From: an uncultured SAR116 cluster alpha proteobacterium | Lineage (GTDB): Bacteria > Pseudomonadota > Alphaproteobacteria > Puniceispirillales > Marisalimonadaceae | DNA length: 64,000 bases | Assembly: GCA_902595145.1 (NCBI GenBank) | Contig: CACJOU010000002.1 | Span: forward strand, 53,745 to 117,744 | Direction: 5' to 3' | Notes under the pieces: model-generated | What the model was told of the DNA's origin: nothing | Databases searched by the model: none | The model's input: the letters and a program-made list of their open reading frames with translations, nothing else | Shown here: piece by piece, positions 46,706 through 56,337 of the stretch | Layout of the letters: each line of letters opens with the position of its first letter | Position numbering within the stretch: position 1 is the stretch's first letter | Program-made: the position numbers and the translations under genes

Positions 46706-47812
46706 TCAATTTTGTTTAAAATTTAAAAATTGATTACTTTTAAATTTTACAAATTCGTCATCAATTTCATCAATAAACAGAACTGCAATCTTCTCTTTTT
46801 CTGCTATTTTTAATCCATCCACCCTTCCTAAAGCTAAAAGGGCTGTTGCCCATCCATCAGCTTTCATTGAATTATCATGGATTACAGTTACTGATTTCGT
46901 TGAATGCATTATTGGCTTTCCTGTCTTTGGATTTATGATGTGTGAATATCTTTTGCCGTCTTTAGTAAAAAAATTTTTATAATCTCCTGATGTTGCTAAC
47001 CCTTTGTTTGTTAAATTGACTATCTCTTTAATTAATTTTTCTTTTAAATTTGGATTTTCAATGCCAATAATCCAATTTTTATTTTTCTTATTGTGGCCTT
47101 TAGCAAGGATGTCTCCTCCAATATTGATTAAATAATTTTTTATTCCAAGTTGATTTAATTTTATTCCAATTAAATCAATTCCAAACCCTTTTCCAATAGA
47201 TGATAGATTAATCTTTAAATTTTTATTTTTTTTTATAAGCTCGTTATTTTCGTAATTAATATCTAAAAGTGATCTTTGACCTACTATAGATAGAGTGTTT
47301 TTAATTTGCTGTTCAGTAGGTGCAGTTTTAGTCTGTTTGCTCTTATAACCAAATCCCCAAAGTTCAATTATAGGATCAAGTGTTATATCAAAAAACCCAT
47401 TAGTTTTAATATTAATTTCACTTGCAGTTTTAAAAACTTCATTTAATTCATCTGAAATTTTTATTGGGGTAGTATTATTAAATTTGTTAATTGTACTGAT
47501 TTCAGAATTTTTATCCCAATTTGATAAAATTTTATTGGCCTTCGAAAGTGTGTCTTTAACTTCTTTTTCAATTTTTTTAATTTTCAATTTTGGGGGAACA
47601 CTTATAACATTTATGATATAATAAGTGCCCATAGTGTTGCCGTTTAATTGAGCATTATAATTTTTTTCTTGAGAGCATGAAAAAAAAGTAAAAGAAATAA
47701 TTAAAATTAGAAAAAAAATTGAAAATTTATTCTTAAAAAAATTAATTATTTTATTTTGTTCGAATTTTAACATACCAATTATTTTTCTATAAATTGAATG
47801 AATTATTATCAT
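46706..47812 (-). CDS. apbE: FAD:protein FMN transferase (lipoprotein)
   Basis: Attaches FMN covalently to threonines in NqrB and NqrC. The hydrophobic segment IFFLILIISFTFFSC ends in a cysteine that looks like a lipobox, so the protein is probably a periplasmic lipoprotein. NGNTMGTYYIINV, FDITLDPIIELWGFGYK, SSIGKGFGID, YLINIGGDILAKG and the metal-binding ADGWATALLALG are typical ApbE motifs. Length is 368 residues from ATG 47812; ATG 47773 would shorten an unusually long n-region. It is transcribed away from nqrA and its natural substrates are encoded next door. Confidence 0.93.
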   Translation of the reverse strand: MIIIHSIYRKIIGMLKFEQNKIINFFKNKFSIFFLILIISFTFFSCSQEKNYNAQLNGNTMGTYYIINVISVPPKLKIKKIEKEVKDTLSKANKILSNWDKNSEISTINKFNNTTPIKISDELNEVFKTASEINIKTNGFFDITLDPIIELWGFGYKSKQTKTAPTEQQIKNTLSIVGQRSLLDINYENNELIKKNKNLKINLSSIGKGFGIDLIGIKLNQLGIKNYLINIGGDILAKGHNKKNKNWIIGIENPNLKEKLIKEIVNLTNKGLATSGDYKNFFTKDGKRYSHIINPKTGKPIMHSTKSVTVIHDNSMKADGWATALLALGRVDGLKIAEKEKIAVLFIDEIDDEFVKFKSNQFLNFKQN

Positions 47813-47867
47813 AAATATTTTTTATTAAAAAAAATAAAAAAAAATACGCATATACTCTTGTTTTTTC

Positions 47868-47896
47868 TTGAATATATTATATACAAAAACTATATC
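47868..47896 (+). promoter_or_regulatory. Possible promoter of the nqr operon
   Basis: TTGAAT (47868-47873) and TATATC (47891-47896) are separated by exactly 17 bases in the 146-base divergent gap between apbE and nqrA, each matching the sigma-70 consensus at four of six positions. It would give a leader of about 55 bases. AT-rich sequence makes chance matches likely. Confidence 0.3.
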
Positions 47897-47958
47897 CATA
47901 TAAACTTGTTTTAACTATATAAAATTATTTTTTCAAATAGAGGTAAATATTACTTTTA

Positions 47959-49302
47959 ATGTATAAATTTAATCTTAAGAAAGGTCTGAATATTCCTGTT
48001 GCAGGGGTGCCAAAACAAGTTATTGTTGACACTAAAATTCCAAAATCGGTAGCAGTTTTAGGTCCTGATTACAATGGCCTTAAACCTAAAATGTTTGTTA
48101 ACGTAGGTGATAAAGTTGAACGAGGTTCTCCTCTTTTTTGTCATAAGGACAATCCGGAAGTTCCTTTTGTTTCTCCTTGTAAAGGACTTGTCAAAGAAAT
48201 CAACAGGGGAGAAAAGAGAGCATTATTAAGTGTAGTTATTGATATTGAAAATTTAGAAGATAAAGGTGTTTCAATAACAAAACTTCATTCTAAAGAAAAA
48301 TCAAAAAAAGAGTTCACAAAAAAATGCTTGTTTAGCAGTGGCTTATGGACTTCATTTTTAACAAGACCTTACTCAAAAATTCCTGACAGCCAATCTGAAC
48401 CATCTTCAATTTTTATAACTGCTATGGACACAGAACCACTCAGCCCAAACGCAGATATTATTATAATGAATGATCAAACCGCATTTGAAGAAGGTGTAAA
48501 ACGTATTTCACTTTTGACGAATGGTAATGTTTTTATATGTAAAAAAGAAAATAGTGAAATTCGGGTAAATGGTTTTGATACGTATGAATTTGCTGGGCCA
48601 CATCCTGCTGGTTTAAGTGGCACTCATATGCATTTTTTAGATCCACCAAATGCAAATAAGACAGTATGGTCAATTAATTATCAAGATGTTATTGCAATTG
48701 GTAAATTATTTCTAAATGGCTACATCGATATTAATAGGACAGTTTCAATCTCAGGTCCTTTATCCAGTAATCCCAGATTAGTCAAAACTGTTATGGGTGC
48801 TTCCCTTGACGATATCCTAGAAGGAGAATACAACAAAGTAGAGGATAGTAGAATAATTTCAGGATCTATTCTTTCAGGATTTCATGCGTATGGAGACATG
48901 GCTTATTTAGGAAAATATTCTAGGCAGATTACAATTATAAAAGAAGATAAAGAAAAACATTTTTTTGGTTGGATTAAACCTCAACCTAATAAATATTCAG
49001 TTATGCCTGTACTTTTATCGGCTTTTAGTTTTTTTAAACTATTTAATCTTACCTCAAATTTAAATGGAGGAAGAAGAGCAATGGTTCCAACCGGTGTTTT
49101 TGAATCTTTAATGCCACAGGATTTTTTGCCAACACAATTACTTAGATCCCTTTTGGTGATGGATACCGACGTTGCTCAATCATTAGGTGCGCTTGAACTT
49201 GATGAAGAGGACATAGCATTGTGTACTTTTGCTTGCCCTGCAAAATATGAATATGGTACTGCTCTAAGGGACAGTTTAACAAAAATTGAAAAAGAAGGTT
49301 AA
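47959..49302 (+). CDS. nqrA: Na+-translocating NADH:quinone reductase subunit A
   Basis: Peripheral cytosolic subunit of Na+-NQR with a biotinyl-lipoyl-like fold and a role in quinone binding. The start FNLKKGLNIPVAGVPKQ, EFAGPHPAGLSGTHMHFLDPP and PTGVFESLMPQDFLPTQLLRSLL are characteristic. Length is 447 residues, as in Vibrio. It opens the six-gene order A-B-C-D-E-F, with a 3-base gap to nqrB. The complex oxidises NADH, reduces ubiquinone and exports Na+. Confidence 0.96.
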   Translation: MYKFNLKKGLNIPVAGVPKQVIVDTKIPKSVAVLGPDYNGLKPKMFVNVGDKVERGSPLFCHKDNPEVPFVSPCKGLVKEINRGEKRALLSVVIDIENLEDKGVSITKLHSKEKSKKEFTKKCLFSSGLWTSFLTRPYSKIPDSQSEPSSIFITAMDTEPLSPNADIIIMNDQTAFEEGVKRISLLTNGNVFICKKENSEIRVNGFDTYEFAGPHPAGLSGTHMHFLDPPNANKTVWSINYQDVIAIGKLFLNGYIDINRTVSISGPLSSNPRLVKTVMGASLDDILEGEYNKVEDSRIISGSILSGFHAYGDMAYLGKYSRQITIIKEDKEKHFFGWIKPQPNKYSVMPVLLSAFSFFKLFNLTSNLNGGRRAMVPTGVFESLMPQDFLPTQLLRSLLVMDTDVAQSLGALELDEEDIALCTFACPAKYEYGTALRDSLTKIEKEG

Positions 49303-49305
49303 TTA

Positions 49306-50523
49306 ATGTCGTTAAGAAATTACTTCCATTCTATAGAACCTCATTTTGAAAAAGGTGGTAAATACGAAAAATACTATCCTATTTTTGAAATGGTTGAGAC
49401 AATATTTTTTACAAGTAATACAGTTACAAAAGTTGCTCCGCACGCTAGAAGCTTTGTAGATATGAAAAGGGTAATGACCTACGTTGTCATTTCTACTATA
49501 CCATGTGTCCTATGGGCACTTTACAACACGGGTTTGCAGACTAATAGTGCTCTGGCTACTGTAGGTGTTGAATCGCAATCAGGATGGCGTATTTCGTTGC
49601 TTCAATTTATCGGCTTAGGAATTAGTCCTGAGAGTTTAGGTTCAAATATTTTTCATGGCTTATTGTATTTTTTACCAATTTATTTAACTACTTTAATAGC
49701 TGGAGGTATCTGTGAAGTAACATTTGCTACAATTAGAGGTCATGAAGTAAATGAAGGTTTTTTAGTTTCTTCTATGTTGTTTGCATTAACCTTGCCTGCA
49801 TCTACTCCTTTATGGCAAGTGGCGCTTGGAATTGCCTTTGGTGTTGTAGTTGGGAAAGAGGTTTTTGGCGGTACTGGCAAGAATTTTCTTAATCCGGCAC
49901 TCACAGGTCGTGCATTTTTATATTTTGCATACCCTGCTTATATGTCTGGCGACTCAATCTGGACACCAGTTGATGGATATTCAGGGGCTACTTCTCTTGG
50001 AATAGCTGCTGCAGAAGGATATGAAAGTTTAAGTAATTATGGTATCACATGGGCAGATGCTTTTTTTGGAACAATTCAAGGCTCACTTGGTGAAACGTCT
50101 ACACTTGCATGTGCTATAGGTTTGGTTTTTCTTCTTTTAACAAAAATTGCAAACTATAGGATGGTTGTTGGATGTCTTTTAGGAATGATCATTTTTTCTT
50201 CATTTCTTAATTGGGTAGGTTCAGATACAAATCCAATGTTTAGTATGCCTTGGTATTGGCATCTAGTTATTGGAAGCTATGCTTTTGGGTTAGTTTTTAT
50301 GGTTACTGAACCTGTGTCTGGTAGTCATACTAACCTTGGACGATACATATATGGCGCATTGATAGGTTTTATGGTTGTAATGATAAGGGTGTTAAATCCT
50401 GCATTTCCTGAAGGTATGATGTTAGCAATTTTATTTGGAAATATATTTGCGCCACTAATTGATCATTTTGTTGTTATGGCAAATATTAAGAGAAGGACAA
50501 AATTTAATGTCCAAACTCAATAA
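49306..50523 (+). CDS. nqrB: Na+-NQR subunit B (covalent FMN and riboflavin)
   Basis: Integral membrane subunit of the RnfD/NqrB family with about ten helices, 405 residues. The flavinylation motif SGATS places the FMN-bound threonine at residue 229 (DGYSGATSLG). GTGKNFLNPALTGRAFLYFAYP and FMVTEPVSGSHTNLGRYIYG are other conserved parts. It carries the Na+ channel elements and riboflavin site in studied enzymes. The true nqrC start lies inside its last codons (17-base overlap). Confidence 0.96.
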   Translation: MSLRNYFHSIEPHFEKGGKYEKYYPIFEMVETIFFTSNTVTKVAPHARSFVDMKRVMTYVVISTIPCVLWALYNTGLQTNSALATVGVESQSGWRISLLQFIGLGISPESLGSNIFHGLLYFLPIYLTTLIAGGICEVTFATIRGHEVNEGFLVSSMLFALTLPASTPLWQVALGIAFGVVVGKEVFGGTGKNFLNPALTGRAFLYFAYPAYMSGDSIWTPVDGYSGATSLGIAAAEGYESLSNYGITWADAFFGTIQGSLGETSTLACAIGLVFLLLTKIANYRMVVGCLLGMIIFSSFLNWVGSDTNPMFSMPWYWHLVIGSYAFGLVFMVTEPVSGSHTNLGRYIYGALIGFMVVMIRVLNPAFPEGMMLAILFGNIFAPLIDHFVVMANIKRRTKFNVQTQ

Positions 50524-51298
50524 CATTCTAACTAAATTTAAAAATATGCCAGTTGATGGTATGACTAAAACTTTATTTGTTGCAATAACTCTATGTCTTG
50601 TTTGTTCTATGGTTGTTTCTTTTGCTGCTGTAAATTTAAAAGAAGTTCAGGAAGTGAACAAAGCAATTGATAAACAAAAAAACATTCTTCAAGTCGCTGG
50701 ACTTTATTATGAAGGGATTGATGTTGAAAAATCATTTTCTTCGTTCGAACCAATAGTTGTTGACTTAAATCAGGGTAAATTTACAAATCGTTTTGATCCA
50801 CTAACTTTTGATGATAAAAAGGCTGCACAAGATCCGCAATTAAGTATAACATTAAATGAAGATCCAGCTTCTATAGGAAGGAGAACAAACTTTGCAACTG
50901 TTTATCTGCTTAAAAAAGAGGATGGATCTTTAGACAAGGTTATACTTCCAATACATGGATATGGTTTGTGGTCAACTCTATATGGTTTTATAGCTTTAGA
51001 AAAAAATGGTAATGATATTTTTGGTCTTCAATTTTACCAACATGCAGAAACACCTGGTTTAGGGGCTGAAGTAGATAATCCAAAATGGAAAGCTCAATGG
51101 AAAGGAAAGAAAATCAACAATGATAGTGGTGAACTGATGATTACAGTAGCCAAAACTCAAAAGTATAAAGATCATCATATTGACGCATTAGCTGGAGCTA
51201 CGCTTACTTCAAATGGTGTTGATAATTTAGTAAAATTTTGGATGGGTGAGGCTGGTTTTAAAAAGTTTCTAACTAATTTACAAAATGGGGTAGCTTAA
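50507..51298 (+). CDS. nqrC: Na+-NQR subunit C (covalent FMN)
   Basis: Membrane-anchored periplasmic flavoprotein of the RnfG/NqrC family. One helix (about residues 18-40) precedes the flavin domain; the ApbE target [10 protein letters not shown] puts the FMN threonine at residue 232 counted from ATG 50507. I choose this ATG (263 residues, MSKLNNIL) because AGAAGGA lies 9 bases upstream; an in-frame TTG at 50459 would lie deep in nqrB. The stop shares a base with nqrD (TAATG). Confidence 0.95.
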   Translation: MSKLNNILTKFKNMPVDGMTKTLFVAITLCLVCSMVVSFAAVNLKEVQEVNKAIDKQKNILQVAGLYYEGIDVEKSFSSFEPIVVDLNQGKFTNRFDPLTFDDKKAAQDPQLSITLNEDPASIGRRTNFATVYLLKKEDGSLDKVILPIHGYGLWSTLYGFIALEKNGNDIFGLQFYQHAETPGLGAEVDNPKWKAQWKGKKINNDSGELMITVAKTQKYKDHHIDALAGATLTSNGVDNLVKFWMGEAGFKKFLTNLQNGVA

Positions 51299-51951
51299 TG
51301 TCTCAAACTAGGAAACAATTACTTACTGATCCATTGGTAGATAACAACCCTATAACACTTCAAGTTTTAGGAATTTGCTCTGCTTTAGCAGTAACATCTT
51401 CTTTGAATGTTGCATTTGTTATGTCATTAGCTGTAATAGCCGTTTGTGGTTTTTCGTCTTTATTTATTTCATTTTTAAGGCACTATATACCAAATTCAAT
51501 CAGGATTATTGTTCAGATGGTTATAATTGCATCCTTAGTAATTCTAGTTGACCAAATCATAAAAGCATATGCTTATGAGATTTCTAAAACATTATCAGTT
51601 TTTGTAGGTTTAATTATCACAAATTGTATTGTTATGGGAAGGGCAGAAGCTTTTGCTATGAAAAATAAACCATTTGATTCATTTATTGATGGTGTTGGTA
51701 ACGGTCTTGGTTATAGCCTATTATTAATGGGTGTTGGTGTAATACGCGAGCTTTTTGGTTCTGGGTCATTATTTGGTATAATGATTTTTGAACCTGTGAG
51801 CAACGGAGGGTGGTATGTTCCCAACGGTTTATTACTTCTTCCTCCCTCAGCTTTTTTTATAATTGGTTTCTTTATTTGGGGTGTAAGAACATGGAAAAAG
51901 TCTCAGGTTGAAGCCCGCGAATACAAAATACAAACACTAGAGGAACATTAA
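51298..51951 (+). CDS. nqrD: Na+-NQR subunit D
   Basis: Six-helix membrane protein of the NqrDE/RnfAE family, 217 residues. The conserved cysteine in [16 protein letters not shown] contributes to the iron or [2Fe-2S] site at the NqrD-NqrE interface, which NqrM helps to assemble. [28 protein letters not shown] is also characteristic. It overlaps nqrC and nqrE by one base each (TAATG), so translation is coupled along the operon. Confidence 0.96.
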   Translation: MSQTRKQLLTDPLVDNNPITLQVLGICSALAVTSSLNVAFVMSLAVIAVCGFSSLFISFLRHYIPNSIRIIVQMVIIASLVILVDQIIKAYAYEISKTLSVFVGLIITNCIVMGRAEAFAMKNKPFDSFIDGVGNGLGYSLLLMGVGVIRELFGSGSLFGIMIFEPVSNGGWYVPNGLLLLPPSAFFIIGFFIWGVRTWKKSQVEAREYKIQTLEEH

Positions 51952-52559
51952 TGGAAGGCTTAATTTCATTAGCTGTAAAAGCAATTTTTGTAGAAAACTT
52001 AGCCCTATCCTTCTTTTTAGGAATGTGCACTTTTATTGCAGTATCAAAAAAAATATCAACTGCTATCGGCTTAGGTGTTTCTGTAATGATAGTTCAATCT
52101 ATTACTGTTCCTGCAAATAATATTATACTTTCATATTTATTAAAACCAGGTGCATTAGCTTGGGCGGGATTCCCAAATATTGACCTAACTTTTTTAGGCC
52201 TTATTTCTTATATAGGTGTTATAGCTGCATTGGTTCAAATTTTAGAGATGATATTAGACAAATATTTTCCACCATTATACAATGCACTTGGTATATTTCT
52301 TCCCTTAATTACCGTGAATTGTGCAATTTTAGGAGGTTCATTATTTATGGTGGAAAGAGACTATAATTTTTCAGAAGCTACAACTTATGGTATAGCATCA
52401 GGATTTGGTTGGGCCTTGGCAATTGCTACTATGGCTGGTGTTAGAGAAAAGCTTAAATATAGTGATATACCTGATGGCTTACAAGGACTTGGAATAACTT
52501 TTATAACTGCTGGGCTTATGGCGATGGCTTTTATGTGTTTCTCCGGCGTTAAACTTTAA
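51951..52559 (+). CDS. nqrE: Na+-NQR subunit E
   Basis: Six-helix partner of NqrD with inverted topology, 202 residues. The start [28 protein letters not shown] carries one cysteine and [17 protein letters not shown] the other; together with NqrD these hold the intramembrane iron centre. [32 protein letters not shown] is the typical C-terminus. It is followed 11 bases later by nqrF. Confidence 0.96.
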   Translation: MEGLISLAVKAIFVENLALSFFLGMCTFIAVSKKISTAIGLGVSVMIVQSITVPANNIILSYLLKPGALAWAGFPNIDLTFLGLISYIGVIAALVQILEMILDKYFPPLYNALGIFLPLITVNCAILGGSLFMVERDYNFSEATTYGIASGFGWALAIATMAGVREKLKYSDIPDGLQGLGITFITAGLMAMAFMCFSGVKL

Positions 52560-52570
52560 AGGATTAAGAA

Positions 52571-53791
52571 ATGGATACATTTGTACTTGGTATAACTCTT
52601 TTTACAATGATAGTACTTACTTTAGTTTCAATAATTATATTTGCTAGAAGTAAGTTAGTTTCGTCAGGTGATGTAAATATTACTATTAATGGCGAAAAAA
52701 CTGTATCTGTTCCTGCTGGTGGTAAATTATTACAAACACTTGCAGCGGAAAAGCTTTTTGTTCCCTCAGCTTGTGGAGGAGGCGGAACCTGTGCTCAATG
52801 TCGAGTAAAAGTTCACTCAGGAGGTGGAGCCATTTTGCCTACTGAAGAAAGTCATATAAATAAGAGAGAGGCTTCTTGTGGCGATCGTTTATCATGTCAA
52901 GTTGCAGTTAAGCAAGATATGGAAATTGAGGTGCCTGAAGAAGTTTTTGGTGTCAAGAAATGGAGATGTAAAGTTAGAAGCAATGATAATGTTGCTACTT
53001 TTATTAAAGAATTAATATTAGAACTTCCAGAAGGAGAAGATGTTAACTTCAGAGCAGGAGGATATATACAAATTGAGGCTCCTAGTTATTCATTATCTTA
53101 TAAAGATTTTGATGTTGCAAAAGAATACCATGATGATTGGGACAGATTTAAAATATGGGATTTTAACGCTGAAAGTAATGAGCCAATTGAAAGAGCTTAC
53201 TCTATGGCAAATTGTCCAGATGAGAAAGGCATAGTTATGTTAAATGTCAGAATAGCTTCACCCCCGCCTGGTTCTAAAGGAATTCCTGCTGGAAAGATGT
53301 CTTCATATATTTTTAACTTAAGACCTGGTGATGAGGTGGTAATTTCTGGTCCTTTTGGTGAGTTTTTTGCTAGAGAAACAGATAAAGAAATGGTTTTTAT
53401 AGGTGGTGGTGCAGGAATGGCACCTATGAGAAGTCATCTTTTTGATCAATTTAATAGAATTAAAACTAAACGTAAGGTCACTTTTTGGTATGGTGCAAGA
53501 TCTAAAAAAGAAATGTTTTATGTTGATGACTTTAATAAGTTAGCAAAAGAGAATTCTAATTTCAGTTGGCATGTAGCTCTTTCTGATGCAATGCCTGAAG
53601 ATAAATGGAATGGCCTTACTGGATTTATTCATAACGTTTTATACGAACAATATCTTAAGGATCATCCTGCACCAGAAGATTGTGAATATTATATGTGTGG
53701 TCCGCCTATGATGAACCAATCAGTTATAAACATGCTTCTTGATCTAGGTGTTGATAGGGAAGATATAATGCTTGATGATTTTGGTGGATAA
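52571..53791 (+). CDS. nqrF: Na+-NQR subunit F (NADH-oxidising, FAD and [2Fe-2S])
   Basis: Electron input subunit, 406 residues. One N-terminal helix (about 4-24) is followed by a ferredoxin domain with [13 protein letters not shown] and LSCQ as cluster ligands (about residues 69-117), then the FAD motif [10 protein letters not shown] and the NADH-binding [12 protein letters not shown], ending in LDDFGG. It takes hydride from NADH and passes single electrons inward. It completes the operon; the next gene, a NuoL-like protein, starts 94 bases later. Confidence 0.96.
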   Translation: MDTFVLGITLFTMIVLTLVSIIIFARSKLVSSGDVNITINGEKTVSVPAGGKLLQTLAAEKLFVPSACGGGGTCAQCRVKVHSGGGAILPTEESHINKREASCGDRLSCQVAVKQDMEIEVPEEVFGVKKWRCKVRSNDNVATFIKELILELPEGEDVNFRAGGYIQIEAPSYSLSYKDFDVAKEYHDDWDRFKIWDFNAESNEPIERAYSMANCPDEKGIVMLNVRIASPPPGSKGIPAGKMSSYIFNLRPGDEVVISGPFGEFFARETDKEMVFIGGGAGMAPMRSHLFDQFNRIKTKRKVTFWYGARSKKEMFYVDDFNKLAKENSNFSWHVALSDAMPEDKWNGLTGFIHNVLYEQYLKDHPAPEDCEYYMCGPPMMNQSVINMLLDLGVDREDIMLDDFGG

Positions 53792-53885
53792 ACTAAATTA
53801 TTAATTCACTAAATAATTTAACTGATTTTTTTAGTTACATTCATACCTTTATATTATATTTTAAAAAAAAATAAAGATGTGAAAC

Positions 53886-55577
53886 ATGGAAATATTGTTA
53901 TTTATTTTCCCATTATTAAGCTTTTTATTATTTCAGTTTTTTAATCAAAAAATAAGATCTGAAATTTTATATGCAGTTAACATTTTTCTTTTTGGTCTTT
54001 CTTTTCTTTTAAGCTTATATATTTTTATAAAAATTTTAAATTTAGATAACGATCTACCATTATTTTTCTATAGTTTAATTAAATTAGAAAATTTATTTAT
54101 AGATTGGAAACTAAGATTTGACTTGTTAGTGTCTGGCTTAACAGTATTGGTTACTTTTATAGGATTATTAATTACAGTATACTCAATAAATTTATCAAAA
54201 AACAATATAATTAATTTTCAAATTAATAGTTGTTTACCGCTTTCAATATTTGGTCTGCTAGTACTAATATCTTCAAACAATTTAATTCAGTTTTTTTTAG
54301 GATGGTATATAATAATTTTATCTTCTTATTTTATCTCTAATATTTCAGAAAAAAAGGTAGATAGTAGAAATGTTTTTTTCGAAAACAGGATTTCTGATCT
54401 CTGTTTTTTTTTAAGTTTGTACTTTATTTATATATTTTCAAACTCAATAAACTTTGATGTTATTTTTAAAAGTTTTCAAATTATTGAAAATAAAATAACT
54501 ATTTTAAATAAAACCTTTAGTAGTTTTCAGATTATAATTTTTATTTTATTTTTTTCTTTTTTACTAAGATTTCGTCAATTTTATATATCAGATTCTAGGT
54601 ACGATTTACTAAAATTTGATTCAAGTTTGTATTCACTTATTTTATATGGTCTGTATTTCCCTGTTGGACTTTATTTTGTTTTACGTTTTTTAACTTTAAC
54701 TCACATAAGTTTAGATTATTCACATGTTATATTAATATTAGGTTTTATTCTATCTTTAATTTTTATGTTTCTATTAATTCGATCATATAATTTAAAAAAA
54801 TTGTTTTTATATATTGCATCTGCCCAATTTAGTATTTTATTAATCGCAGTTGGTTCAAAGTTATATAATTCAGTAGTTTTTCATTTTTTTACATCAACAA
54901 TATCTTTGTTAATTCTATCTTTGAGTTTTGGAATCATTTCACACAAATTAAATAATGAACAAGATATTAGAAAAATGGGTAATCTCATTGTCAAATGTCC
55001 TTCTATGTTTTTGTTCATTTTAATTGGTTTTATTTCTTTATTAGGAATACCATATTTTTCTGGATTTTATTCAAATCAATTGTTTTTATCTCAATTGTCA
55101 TTAATTAACATAGAACATTATTATTTAATAATAAGCTATTGTTTTTTATATTCTTTTATTATTAGTTATATATCTTTTAAGATTATTTTAATTGTGTTTT
55201 TAGGTCAAAATAATTGTAATATCCATTTATATAATAAGATAAAAGACGGATCATATAATTTAAGATTCATTCTATTAGTTTTATCTGTTTTGATTATTTT
55301 TTCTGGTTGGTATTTTAATAATTTGTTTTCAGGTAATTTTGGTGAAAATCTATGGCGTCTAGTGTTAGTAGGTGGTACCAGATTTTCTTTGAATCATAAC
55401 CTTGATAATAATCAATGGATTTTTGAAACTAGAAATATTGTATGTTACATTGGAATTTTTTTAGCTTTTTTAAATTATCTTATTATTCCAAAATTAGGAG
55501 ATAATTTAAGACTCAAAAATAATAAATTATTTAAATATTATCTAAAATCTTTTACTTCATACGATTTTAATAGATGA
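53886..55577 (+). CDS. Divergent NuoL-like (complex I antiporter-like) membrane protein
   Basis: A 563-residue, very hydrophobic protein of about 14 helices. Alignment by eye to NuoL is clear over FIDWKLRFDLLVSGLTVLVT, ENRISDLCFFLSLYFIY, NSINFDVIF, FHFF and NNEQDIRKMGNL. Key channel residues are lost: the GWEG glutamate is Tyr141, and the helix 7-8 histidine is Leu253. In the FHLFTHAFFKA segment, H to Ser337 and K to Leu341 (His333 kept). The FSKD lysine is Asn397; the GKSAQ lysine becomes Arg228. It ends where NuoL has YFDELYD, so the lateral helix is missing. It lies between nqrF and birA, where alphaproteobacteria keep nuoN. It may be a remnant or a repurposed subunit; proton pumping of the NuoL type is unlikely. 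Confidence 0.8.
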   Translation: MEILLFIFPLLSFLLFQFFNQKIRSEILYAVNIFLFGLSFLLSLYIFIKILNLDNDLPLFFYSLIKLENLFIDWKLRFDLLVSGLTVLVTFIGLLITVYSINLSKNNIINFQINSCLPLSIFGLLVLISSNNLIQFFLGWYIIILSSYFISNISEKKVDSRNVFFENRISDLCFFLSLYFIYIFSNSINFDVIFKSFQIIENKITILNKTFSSFQIIIFILFFSFLLRFRQFYISDSRYDLLKFDSSLYSLILYGLYFPVGLYFVLRFLTLTHISLDYSHVILILGFILSLIFMFLLIRSYNLKKLFLYIASAQFSILLIAVGSKLYNSVVFHFFTSTISLLILSLSFGIISHKLNNEQDIRKMGNLIVKCPSMFLFILIGFISLLGIPYFSGFYSNQLFLSQLSLINIEHYYLIISYCFLYSFIISYISFKIILIVFLGQNNCNIHLYNKIKDGSYNLRFILLVLSVLIIFSGWYFNNLFSGNFGENLWRLVLVGGTRFSLNHNLDNNQWIFETRNIVCYIGIFLAFLNYLIIPKLGDNLRLKNNKLFKYYLKSFTSYDFNR

Positions 55578-55596
55578 TAATTCTAAAGGTAAACTT

Positions 55597-56337
55597 TTGA
55601 GACATTTTGATCTAAATATTTTACAAACTTGCTCTAGTACAAATGATGTCGCTATAAAAAACGCAAAAAAAGGATTACCAGAGGGCAGTTCATATTTATC
55701 TTACTTACAAAAAAATGGACGAGGTAGAAATAACAATCAATGGGAATCAATGAAAGGGAATCTTTTTTTATCCACAATTTTTAGACCAAATACAAGTAAA
55801 GTAAATTGGAATCAACTATCATTGATAATTGGTTTATCAATATTAGAAACTTTAATTACCTTAGGTGTAGATGAAAATATTATTGAATTAAAGTGGCCAA
55901 ATGATGTACTTGTTAATAAAAGTAAAATATCAGGTGTTTTACTAGAATCTTTTGATGATTTTATTGTGGCTGGAATTGGATTAAATATTTTAAAAAAACC
56001 ACAAAATAAAATAAAATGGAAAACTACTAAATTGTATGATCATATAAATAAAGAATTTTCTCTTAAATATATTGCTAATGTAATATTAAAAATAACATTT
56101 AAAAATTATGCTATTTGGGAAGATAAGGGATTTAATTTTTTTAAAAAAAAGATAAATAATATTATTTATAATATTAATAATAAAATTGTTATCAAATTAA
56201 ACTCTCATTCTAAGTATATAAATGGAGTTTTTTTAGGCTTAGGAGATAATGGAAGTTTGAAGATAAAAGTTGACAATGAATTTTTAGAATATTATTCGGT
56301 CCATAGTTTTTATTTCCCAGATGAAGAATTATCATGA
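55597..56337 (+). CDS. birA: Biotin-[acetyl-CoA-carboxylase] ligase
   Basis: Attaches biotin to the carrier protein of acetyl-CoA carboxylase and similar enzymes. Motifs are SSTNDVA near residue 14, GRGRNNNQWES for biotinyl-AMP binding, and LKWPNDVLVNKSKISGVLLES. The 246-residue protein has no N-terminal helix-turn-helix, so it is not a BirA repressor. The start is TTG at 55597; no ATG fits. Its stop overlaps coaX (ATGA). In alphaproteobacteria this gene usually follows nuoN; here a NuoL-like gene and nqr precede it. Confidence 0.94.
   Translation: MRHFDLNILQTCSSTNDVAIKNAKKGLPEGSSYLSYLQKNGRGRNNNQWESMKGNLFLSTIFRPNTSKVNWNQLSLIIGLSILETLITLGVDENIIELKWPNDVLVNKSKISGVLLESFDDFIVAGIGLNILKKPQNKIKWKTTKLYDHINKEFSLKYIANVILKITFKNYAIWEDKGFNFFKKKINNIIYNINNKIVIKLNSHSKYINGVFLGLGDNGSLKIKVDNEFLEYYSVHSFYFPDEELS

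Noticed and set aside
53792..53885. Terminator after nqrF
   Set aside because: The best hairpin (TAACT with AGTTA around a T-rich loop) has a 5-bp AT stem and is not convincing; read-through into the NuoL-like gene is possible.
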